From Tistrella mobilis (GTDB lineage Bacteria; Pseudomonadota; Alphaproteobacteria; Tistrellales; Tistrellaceae), in contig NZ_JBBIAB010000017.1 of assembly GCF_039634785.1 (NCBI RefSeq), forward strand, positions 1-64,000: DNA of 64,000 nt, written 5' to 3'. Each line of letters begins with the position of its first letter. Position 1 is the stretch's first letter. Position numbers and translations under genes: made by a program. Positions 55,051 through 62,612 of the stretch are shown one piece after another. Below the pieces are notes generated by a model. That model was not told where the DNA came from. It did not search any database and worked only from the letters and a program-made list of their open reading frames with translations.

Positions 55051-56127
55051 CTAAACCTCCCGCACCAGACAGCAGCCGGGGGACAGCTCCACCGTCACCG
55101 CACTGCCCGGCTCGGGCGCCGTGGCGCCGAACCCGTTGGGCTGGATCAGCCGCAGCGCGGCACCGCCCTGAAGCCGAAGCTCCACCCGCGTGGCCTCGCC
55201 CATGAAGGTCAGGCGGGTGACGGTGGCGCCCAGCCGGTTGTCGCCACCCTGATCGCCCGCGCCGGGGGCCAGGATGCGGGCCTCTTCCTCGCGGATGCAC
55301 AGCCGCACGGCATCGCCCGGGCGGCAGCCATTGGCATGGGCGGCGATGCGCGCACCGCCCAGCCGGCACTGCGCAACCTCGCCCCGGATCCCGTCCAGAT
55401 CGACCGCCAGCAGATTGGCGGCGCCCAGGAAATCGGCGGCATAGGTGGATCGGGGCCGATGATAGATCTCCCGCGGGCTGGCGATCTGTTCCACCCCGCC
55501 CGCGCGCAGCAGCGCCACCCGATCCGACATGGTCAGCGCCATGCGCTGATCATGGGTCACGAAAACCGTGGTGACGCCATAATCGCGCTGGATGTCGCGC
55601 ACGAAGCTCTGCATGCCGGCGGCAAGCCGGGCATCCAGCGCCGAGAGCGGCTCGTCGAGCAGCAGGACCAGAGGCTCGATCACCAGCGCCCGCGCCAGCG
55701 CCACCCGCTGGCGCTGGCCGCCGCTCAACGCCGCCGGCTGGCGATCGGCGAAACCGGCCAGCTCCACCCGCTCCAGACAGGCGCCGACCCGGCGGCGGAT
55801 CTCGGTTTCGGACACATGGCGGGCGCGCAGCCCGTAGGCGACGTTTTCGAACACGCTGCGGTCGGGGAACAGGGCATAGTCCTGAAAGACCATGCCGCAA
55901 TCGCGCCGATGGGCCGGCAGCCGGGTGACGTCGCGCCCGGCAAAGGCCACCCGGCCGCGGGCCGGTGCCAGAAAGCCGGCGATCAGGCGCAGAAAGGTGG
56001 TCTTGCCGCAGCCGCTGGGCCCCAGGATGGTAAAGAAGCACCCATCCGGAATTGTCATGCTTTGGCCATCGATGACCGGCCGGCCGCCATAGGTGACGAC
56101 GACGTCGTCGATATCGATTCTGGCCAT
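55051..56127 (-). CDS. ABC transporter ATP-binding protein (CysA/PotA-like with TOBE domain)
   Basis: A 358-residue nucleotide-binding subunit: Walker A GPSGCGKTT, Q-loop VFQDYALFP, signature LSGGQRQRVALARAL, Walker B VLLLDEPLSALDA, H-loop VTHDQ, then a C-terminal TOBE-type regulatory domain (about 280-355). It drives the aminophosphonate/Fe-type permease. It is the first gene of the minus-strand operon, divergent from the LysR gene at 56277. Confidence 0.9.
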   Translation of the reverse strand: MARIDIDDVVVTYGGRPVIDGQSMTIPDGCFFTILGPSGCGKTTFLRLIAGFLAPARGRVAFAGRDVTRLPAHRRDCGMVFQDYALFPDRSVFENVAYGLRARHVSETEIRRRVGACLERVELAGFADRQPAALSGGQRQRVALARALVIEPLVLLLDEPLSALDARLAAGMQSFVRDIQRDYGVTTVFVTHDQRMALTMSDRVALLRAGGVEQIASPREIYHRPRSTYAADFLGAANLLAVDLDGIRGEVAQCRLGGARIAAHANGCRPGDAVRLCIREEEARILAPGAGDQGGDNRLGATVTRLTFMGEATRVELRLQGGAALRLIQPNGFGATAPEPGSAVTVELSPGCCLVREV

Positions 56128-56276
56128 GTCTCAGCTTTCGTCTGCAGGTGTGCCCTGCCCTCCCCAATAGCGGCGACGGATGAAGATCTCGTGACATTCA
56201 TCAGGAAATGAGATTGGTCTATGATCCGGCGCATGGATGCGCCAGCATGCGGGCGAAGCAGGGGGGAGAAGAACGC

Positions 56277-57161
56277 ATGGGGACAGATCACGACGACATC
56301 CCGCTGAACGCCCTGCGCGCCTTTTGCGAGGTGGCGCGGGATGTTCACGTCTCGCGGGCCGCCGCCCGGATCGGCGTGTCGCAAAGCGCCGTCAGCCGGC
56401 ATCTGGCCCTGCTGGAAGCCCATATGGGCGCGCCCCTGCTGGAACGGCAGGGCCGCAACGTGGTGCTGACCGAACTGGGCCGCCAGCTGGCCGAAGCGGT
56501 GACAGCACCACTGGAAGAGATCGCCTTTTCGGTGCGGCTGATGCGGCGCCGGCGCAGCGGCCGGCGCAATCTGGTGGTGCGCACCTCTCTGCCCACCTTC
56601 GCCTTCACCACGCTGATCCCGCGGATCGCCGAATTCAGCCGCGAACACGGCGATGTGCCGATCGACGTGCTGACCTCGGTCACCTCTCAGGAACTGCATG
56701 GCGATTTCGACGTGCTGATCACCCGCGATCTGGTCCTGCCCGGCCCGGTGCAGGAATGGACCATCGCCGAGGAAAAGGTGGTCTGCGTCGCGGCCCCCGG
56801 GATCGCCCGGCGGATCACCCTGGCGACCCTGGCGGCGGTGCCGCTGTTCATCGTCAATTCCCGCCCCGACATCCTGCCGGCCTGGCTGGCGGCCCGGGGG
56901 CTGGGCGAGGGCGATATCCGCATGGGATCGCGCTACGATCATCATTACATGGCCCTGCCGGCCGCCATGGCCGGCCAGGGGCTGGTGCTGGCGCCCGAGA
57001 CGGTGGTGGCGGATTATCTGCAGAAGGGCCTGCTGGCGGCGGTGCCCGAGACCCGCTTTTCGACCGGCATGGTCTACAAGGCCTATGCGTCGGATCGCGG
57101 CATGGACCCGCAGCTGAGCGCCGCCTTCTGCCGCTGGGTCGTCCGGCTCTGCCGCGGCTGA
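56277..57161 (+). CDS. LysR-family regulator of the phosphonoalanine cluster
   Basis: A 294-residue LysR protein (GcvA-like): winged helix about 10-68 (ALRAFCEVARDVHVSRAAAR, SQSAVSRHLALLEAHMG) and effector domain. The ATG at 56277 follows GGGGGGAGAAG; earlier in-frame ATGs are poorer. It is divergent from the transporter-aminotransferase-hydrolase operon, the arrangement expected for a substrate-inducible activator. The 149-bp gap contains CATTCATCAGGAAATG (56195-56210), a weak dyad. Confidence 0.87.
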   Translation: MGTDHDDIPLNALRAFCEVARDVHVSRAAARIGVSQSAVSRHLALLEAHMGAPLLERQGRNVVLTELGRQLAEAVTAPLEEIAFSVRLMRRRRSGRRNLVVRTSLPTFAFTTLIPRIAEFSREHGDVPIDVLTSVTSQELHGDFDVLITRDLVLPGPVQEWTIAEEKVVCVAAPGIARRITLATLAAVPLFIVNSRPDILPAWLAARGLGEGDIRMGSRYDHHYMALPAAMAGQGLVLAPETVVADYLQKGLLAAVPETRFSTGMVYKAYASDRGMDPQLSAAFCRWVVRLCRG

Positions 57162-57280
57162 CGCTGCTATGGCCGAGACCGGCCGCGGAACATAGGCAGG
57201 GCCGCGCATGGCCGGCAGACTGGGCCGGCCGATGACCGCCGGCAACCACGACCGGCGGCAGACCGCAGGAGGAAACCGCC

Positions 57281-58057
57281 ATGACCAACCCGTCCGCCCC
57301 GCACCAGACGCTGCGCGACAAGGCGTATTTCGACCGCCGCGCCACCGACGAGATGGCCCGACACCTGGCCCCCACCAGCCGCAGCCTGCACGAGACCATG
57401 GCCACGTCCTGCCGGATTCTGGCGATGACCGGCCAGGAGGCCGGGCTGGCCGGACAGATCAGCGTGCGATCCGACCGCCCCGGCGCCTATTGGACGCTGC
57501 GTTTCGGCCTGGGCTTCGACGAGGCGACGCCCGCCGATTTCATCGAGGTCGACCGCGACCTGAACACGCTTACGGGCCGCGGCATGGCCAACCCCGCCAC
57601 CCGCTTTCATCTCTGGGTCTATGACGCCCGTCCGGATGTGAGGGCGATCATCCACACCCATTCGCCCTGGGCCGCAGCCCTTGCCGCGGCGCGCCAGCCG
57701 CTGGTGATCGCGCAGATGGACATGACGCCGCTGCACGACGACTGCGCCTTTCTGGCCGACTGGCCGGGCGTGCCGATCGCCGATCAGGAAGGCGTGATCA
57801 TATCCGGGGCGCTGGGCACGAAACGGGCGATCATCCTGGCCCATCACGGCTATCTGACCACCGGCGGCAGCTGCGAGGAAGCGACCTATCTGGCGGTCTA
57901 TCTGGAACGGGCGGCGCGGATGCAGCTGCGCGCCCAGGCGGCCTTCGGACCGCTGACCCCGGTCGACCCGACGCTCGCCGCCGAGGCGCACGACTATCTG
58001 CTGAAGCCCGCCATCGTCAACGCGACCTTCGATTACTGGGCCCGGCAGGCGCGCTGA
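57281..58057 (+). CDS. Class II aldolase/adducin family protein
   Basis: A 258-residue zinc-dependent aldolase-fold protein. The metal His residues are in IIHTHSPWA and ILAHHGYL, and the N-terminal GQISVRSDRPG corresponds to the phosphate/substrate loop (GNxSxR). It probably cleaves or epimerises a small sugar-acid, or acts as decarboxylase as some relatives do. AGGAGG precedes the ATG. It lies 119 bp after the LysR gene; a metabolic link to the phosphonate cluster is uncertain. Confidence 0.82.
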   Translation: MTNPSAPHQTLRDKAYFDRRATDEMARHLAPTSRSLHETMATSCRILAMTGQEAGLAGQISVRSDRPGAYWTLRFGLGFDEATPADFIEVDRDLNTLTGRGMANPATRFHLWVYDARPDVRAIIHTHSPWAAALAAARQPLVIAQMDMTPLHDDCAFLADWPGVPIADQEGVIISGALGTKRAIILAHHGYLTTGGSCEEATYLAVYLERAARMQLRAQAAFGPLTPVDPTLAAEAHDYLLKPAIVNATFDYWARQAR

Positions 58058-58537
58058 CGCCTGCATTCTCACCCGATCTGCTTAAGCCAGATCTCGTAAG
58101 GCCAGATCTCGTAAGGCCAGATCTCCCAGGGAATGCCAGGATGACGACGCCTGCCCGGGGCAGCGCGCGATCGCGCCGCCATTACGTCACCGCCGGCCTT
58201 GCCGCCATGCCGCGGGAAGCCCTGCTGCTGGTGGGCGCCAGGCCGGCGGAAACCACATGGTTCTACACCATCGTCACCTGATCGCTGGCCTGGGCCACTA
58301 CCGGCTGGAGATGCCGGAAGAGCGGATCGCCGCCGGATAAGGCCCCGGTTGGAAAGCCCGGCGCATCAGAAAAGACTTCCCAAAGCCGCGCACCAAAGCG
58401 AAAATGTTCGCGATACTTCACACCAGGGTTGGGGGCCGTTCTCTGCGCGGCCCCCAACCCTGGTTGCTCTCTTCCCGGGCCATGTGCCTTCGATACGCCA
58501 CCACCCTGCAGCGCCCTTTTCGACAAGGACGTGATCG
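58058..58537. other. 480-bp gap before the TIR gene: tandem repeat and long inverted repeat
   Basis: It contains a 15-bp tandem repeat GCCAGATCTCGTAAG (58086, 58101 and partial 58116). A 47-codon frame, 58141-58281 (MTTPARGSARSRRHYVTAGL start), has no recognisable family or good ribosome site and is not called. The perfect 15-bp inverted repeat at 58423-58463 is listed separately. The promoter of the TIR gene must lie here; no clear -35/-10 is seen. Confidence 0.5.
58423..58463. repeat. Perfect 15-bp inverted repeat upstream of the TIR-STAND gene
   Basis: CCAGGGTTGGGGGCC (58423-58437) and its complement (58449-58463) enclose 11 nt. There is no T-run, so it is less likely to be a simple terminator than an operator, an attenuating hairpin or an element border. 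It lies 75 bp before the start codon. Confidence 0.7.
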
Positions 58538-61500
58538 ATGGTCCGGATCTTCATTTCGCATTCCAACCGCGATAACGACGACGCGACCGAGATCGACGCC
58601 CGGCTTAAGAGCGCGGGCTTCGACAACAGGTTTCTGGATATCGACAAGCATGGGGGTATTCAGCCCGGAGACGATTGGGAGCGAAGATTATACCACGAGG
58701 TAGAGCGAGCCCAGGCCGTTGTGCTTATAGTCACCGACAACTGGCTCGACTCGAAATGGTGCTTTGTCGAATTCACCCAGGCGCGGGCGCTGGGCAAGGC
58801 GATCTTCATCCTGATCCTCACCGCGACCAAAGAGAAGATCGTCGGCAAGGATCTGCAACACATCGACCTGACCGCCGGCCGCGACGTCGGGCTGGCGTGG
58901 CTCGTCAGGCGGCTGACCGAGATTACCCTGCAATCACGCGCACATCTGGATCTGCCTCGGGGCACGGTGCCGTTTCCGGGCCTGCCCGCGTTCGAAGAAA
59001 CCCAGGCGGCGGTGTTTTTCGGGCGCGATGCCGAAATCCTCGACCTGATGGAGCGGTTGCGGCAGATCCGCACCAGCGGCGGCGCCAGGCTGATCACGCT
59101 GCTCGGCGCCTCGGGCAGCGGCAAGTCCTCGCTGCTGCGGGCCGGGCTGGTGGCACGCCTGCGATATGACCGGGACAACTGGATCGTCTGCAAACCCTTT
59201 CGCCCCGAGGCCGAGCCCGTCGATCGGCTGATCGACACGCTGCTGCTGACGCTGCGCGAGGCGGGGCCCGGGGAGAGCCCGGGCGATGGCGAGGCGGAAC
59301 GGCGCTGGCGCGAAGCCCTGGCCTCGGCCACGCCCGGCGAGGCCCTGCGGGAGATCGCCCGGGCGCTGAGGCGGCGTGCCGGCGCCCTGGATGCGCAGAT
59401 CCTGATCCCGATCGATCAGGCGGAAGAGCTGTTCACCAGGGCCGAACCATCGAAACAGCGGGCCTTCTTCGCCCTGCTGGATGCGGCACTGGCCGACGAC
59501 CTGCCCTTCGTCGCGATCGCGGCGCTCCGCTCGGACCATCTGGGAGACTGGCAGACGGTGGACGGGCTGTCGGCGCCGGCCGTGCTCCACCCGCTGGCAC
59601 GGATGCCGCTGGCACATATCGGCAGCCTGGTGCGCGATCCGGCAAAGCTCGTTCACCTGAAGGTCGACGAGGAGATGATCGCGGCGCTGACGGCCGATGC
59701 CGAAAGCGATGATGCCCTGCCCCTGATCGCCTTTCTGCTGCGCCGGATGTACGACACCATCGGCACGGACACGGCCTGGACGCTGGCACATTACCAGGCG
59801 ATGGGCGACCGCCGGGCCGACCGGACCCCGCTGCAGGATGCCGTGCGCCGGGCAGCCGACGACGCCCTGCCGGACCTGACCGACAGCCAGGCCGCCGCGC
59901 TGCGCGAGGCCTTCGTATCGGCGCTGGTGCGGGTCAATGCCGAAGGCGGCTTCGTCCGCAAAGCGGCCCGGCTGGCGGACATCCCCCACGAGGCACGGCC
60001 GCTGCTGCAGCGGCTGGTCGAGGCACGGCTGCTGGTGACCGATATCCGCGCCGGCGCGGACGGCAGCGGCCCCTCCGAAACCGTGATCGAAGTCGCCCAT
60101 GAAGCCCTGTTCCGGGTCTGGCCCAGGCTGTCCGGCTGGCTGGACGAGGCCCGCGACTTCCTGATCGGCAAGGCCCGGCTCAACCAGATGTTTCAGGACT
60201 GGCAGAAGCTGGAGACGTCGGAGCGCCGCAAGGGCCTCCTCTCCGGCATCATGCTGGACCGGGCCCGCGGCTGGCTGGCCGCATATCCGCACCGGTTCAG
60301 CGACGCGGAACGGGCGTTCATCGAAGAGTCGGATCGGGCGGAGGTGGAAGACCAGCAAAAACTGCTCCGCGAGGCGCAGCGCGCCACGGATGCGCTTGCT
60401 GCGGCGACGGAAACCGCCGATGCCCTGATTTTCAATCTGGCACAGAAATTCCGCCGGTCCGGCCTGCCCAATGCCATGGTCCGTGAGATTCTGGAGGAGG
60501 CACGCAGACTTCTGGACAGGCTGAACACGGGGGACAATCGGAGTGCTGCGCTGGAGAGGAGCCGGGCCGTAGCATTGGCCGAGCTTGGACAGTCACTGGC
60601 TGAATTCGGAGCGCCGGATGAGGCAAGGCAGCTCTATGAGGAAAGCCTGGAAATATTCCAGCGTCTGGCCGAGCGGGAGCCGGAGAACACGCAAGCCCAG
60701 CGCGATCTCAGCCTCGGCCTGGAGAAGATCGCCGATATCAGGCAACGGCAGGACCCGGCGGCGGCGCTGGCGCTCTATGAACAGAGCCTGGAGATCAGAC
60801 GGCGACTGGCCGAGCGGGAGCCGGAGAATACGGAGGCCCAGCGCGATCTCAGCATCAGCCAGGAGAAGATCGCCGACATCAGGCAACGGCAAGACCCGGC
60901 GGCGGCGCTGGCGCTCTATGAACAGAGCCTGGAGATCAGACGGCGACTGGCCGAGCGGGAGCCGGAGAACACGCAAGCCCGGCGCGATCTCAGCGTCAGC
61001 CTGAACAACATCGCCGATATCAGGCAACGGCAAGACCCGGCGGCGGCGCTGGCGCTCTATGAACAGAGCCTGGAGATCACACGGCGACTGGCCGAGCGGG
61101 AGCCGGAGAACACCCAAGCCCAGCGCGATCTCAGCATCAGCCTGAACAACATCGCCGATATCAGGCAACGGCAAGACCCGGCGGCGGCGCTGGCGCTCTA
61201 TGAACAGAGCCTGGAGATCACACGGCGACTGGCCGCGTGGGAGCCGGAGAACACGCAAGCCCAGCGCGATCTCAGCATCAGCCTGGACAGGATCGCCGAC
61301 ATCAGGCAACGGCAAGACCCGGCGGCGGCGCTGGCGCTCTATGAACAGAGCCTGGAGATCACACGACGACTGGCCGAGCGGGAGCCGGAGAACACGCAAG
61401 CCCAGCGCGATCTCAGCGTCAGCCTGAACAAGATCGCCGATACCAGGCAATGGCAAGACCCGGCGGCGGCGCTGGCGCTCTATGAACAGAGCCTGGAGAT

Positions 61501-62575
61501 CAGACGACGACTGGCCGCGCGGGAGCCGGAGAATACGGAGGCCCAGCGCGATCTCAGCCTCAGCCTGGACAGCATCGCCGATATCAGGCAACGGCAAGAC
61601 CCGGCGACGGCGCTGGCGCTCTATGAACAGAGCCTGGAGATCAGACAGCGGCTGGCCGCGCGGGAGCCGGAGAATACGGAGGCCCAGCGCGATGTCAGCG
61701 TCAGCCTAAACAGGATCGCCGATATCAGGCAACGGCAGGACCCGGCGGCGGCGCTGGCGCTCTATGAACAGAGCCTGGAGATCACGCAGCGGCTGGCCGA
61801 GCGGGAGCCGGAGAACACGCAAGCCCAGCGCGATCTCAGCGTCAGCCTGAGCAGGATCGCCGATATCAGGCAGCAACAGGACCCGGCGGCAGCGCTGGCG
61901 CTCTATGAACAGAGCCTGGAGATCAGACGGAGACTGGCCAAGAGGAAGCCGGAAAACACGCAGGTCCAGCGCGATCTCAGCGTCAGCCTGGAGAAGATCG
62001 CCGATATCAGGCAACGGCAAGACCCGGCGGCGGCGCTGGCGCTCTATGAACAGAGCCTGGAGATCAGACGGAGACTGGCCAAGAGGGAGCCGGAAAACAC
62101 GCAGGTCCAGCGCGATCTCAGCGTCAGCCTGGAGAAGATCGCCGATATCAGGCAACGGCAAGACCCGGCGGCGGCGCTGGCGCTCTATGAACAGAGCCTG
62201 GAAATCTTCAAGCGTCTGGCCGAGCGGGAGCCGGAGAACACCCAAGCCCAGCGCGATCTCAGTGTCAGCCTGGACAGGATCGCCGATATCAGGCAACGGC
62301 AAGACCCGGCGGCGGCGCTGGCGCTCTATGAACAGAGCCTGGAGATCGCCACGCGACTGGCGCAGCAGAGTGACAGCATCGAGGCAAAAACCGATCTGGT
62401 TATCAGCCACTACAAGATCTCCACCGTCACCACCGGTGCCAGACGCATCGCATCCCTGCAACAGGCCCTCGACATCGCCCAACAGCTGGAAGCGGCCGGG
62501 CAGCTGACTGTGGTTCAGGCCGACTGGCCCGATATCCTGCGCCGGGCGCTGGCAGAGGCGGAGGGAAGCGAGTGA
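58538..62575 (+). CDS. TIR-nSTAND-TPR protein, probable antiphage effector/sensor
   Basis: A 1345-residue protein. Residues 1-135: TIR domain (VRIFISHSN, DWERRLYHEVERA), catalytic Glu E78 in WCFVEF, consistent with NADase activity. About 143-600: nSTAND1-type NTPase: VPFPGL..FFGRDAEIL, Walker A LGASGSGKSS (K196), Walker B ILIPIDQAEELF (D293). About 600-700: helical linker. Residues 704-1267: twelve 47-residue TPR-like repeats (LEIxxRLAxREPENT, DPAAALALYEQS). A degenerate 13th unit and a C-terminal helix follow. The start is ATG 58538 at the TIR strand; no good ribosome site is apparent. Likely mode: repeats sense a ligand, STAND oligomerises, TIR depletes NAD+. This is family inference. Confidence 0.85.
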   Translation: MVRIFISHSNRDNDDATEIDARLKSAGFDNRFLDIDKHGGIQPGDDWERRLYHEVERAQAVVLIVTDNWLDSKWCFVEFTQARALGKAIFILILTATKEKIVGKDLQHIDLTAGRDVGLAWLVRRLTEITLQSRAHLDLPRGTVPFPGLPAFEETQAAVFFGRDAEILDLMERLRQIRTSGGARLITLLGASGSGKSSLLRAGLVARLRYDRDNWIVCKPFRPEAEPVDRLIDTLLLTLREAGPGESPGDGEAERRWREALASATPGEALREIARALRRRAGALDAQILIPIDQAEELFTRAEPSKQRAFFALLDAALADDLPFVAIAALRSDHLGDWQTVDGLSAPAVLHPLARMPLAHIGSLVRDPAKLVHLKVDEEMIAALTADAESDDALPLIAFLLRRMYDTIGTDTAWTLAHYQAMGDRRADRTPLQDAVRRAADDALPDLTDSQAAALREAFVSALVRVNAEGGFVRKAARLADIPHEARPLLQRLVEARLLVTDIRAGADGSGPSETVIEVAHEALFRVWPRLSGWLDEARDFLIGKARLNQMFQDWQKLETSERRKGLLSGIMLDRARGWLAAYPHRFSDAERAFIEESDRAEVEDQQKLLREAQRATDALAAATETADALIFNLAQKFRRSGLPNAMVREILEEARRLLDRLNTGDNRSAALERSRAVALAELGQSLAEFGAPDEARQLYEESLEIFQRLAEREPENTQAQRDLSLGLEKIADIRQRQDPAAALALYEQSLEIRRRLAEREPENTEAQRDLSISQEKIADIRQRQDPAAALALYEQSLEIRRRLAEREPENTQARRDLSVSLNNIADIRQRQDPAAALALYEQSLEITRRLAEREPENTQAQRDLSISLNNIADIRQRQDPAAALALYEQSLEITRRLAAWEPENTQAQRDLSISLDRIADIRQRQDPAAALALYEQSLEITRRLAEREPENTQAQRDLSVSLNKIADTRQWQDPAAALALYEQSLEIRRRLAAREPENTEAQRDLSLSLDSIADIRQRQDPATALALYEQSLEIRQRLAAREPENTEAQRDVSVSLNRIADIRQRQDPAAALALYEQSLEITQRLAEREPENTQAQRDLSVSLSRIADIRQQQDPAAALALYEQSLEIRRRLAKRKPENTQVQRDLSVSLEKIADIRQRQDPAAALALYEQSLEIRRRLAKREPENTQVQRDLSVSLEKIADIRQRQDPAAALALYEQSLEIFKRLAEREPENTQAQRDLSVSLDRIADIRQRQDPAAALALYEQSLEIATRLAQQSDSIEAKTDLVISHYKISTVTTGARRIASLQQALDIAQQLEAAGQLTVVQADWPDILRRALAEAEGSE
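60647..62338 (+). repeat. Twelve 141-bp tandem repeats encoding TPR-like units
   Basis: Exactly twelve in-frame units of 141 bp fill this interval. Units 10 and 11 are almost identical even at DNA level, and the invariant block GCGCTCTATGAACAGAGCCT recurs in every unit, which indicates recent duplication or gene conversion. Variation concentrates in a few positions (EIRRR/EITRR/EIFQR; EKIAD/NNIAD/DRIAD). Confidence 0.95.
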
Positions 62576-62612
62576 TCCGCGGGCTGGTATCGCATGCCGC
62601 CGGAGCCGGCCG

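Noticed and set aside
53362..56211. A 949-codon plus-strand open frame opposite the phosphonate-type transporter
   Set aside because: Antisense to three genes with intact ABC motifs; biased low-complexity translation.
58141..58281. 47-codon frame before the TIR gene
   Set aside because: No ribosome site, no family, and it lies between repeats; probably chance or a gene remnant.
60647..62338. Possible CRISPR-like array
   Set aside because: The 141-bp units are contiguous, in frame and encode TPR-like helices. There are no unique spacers.
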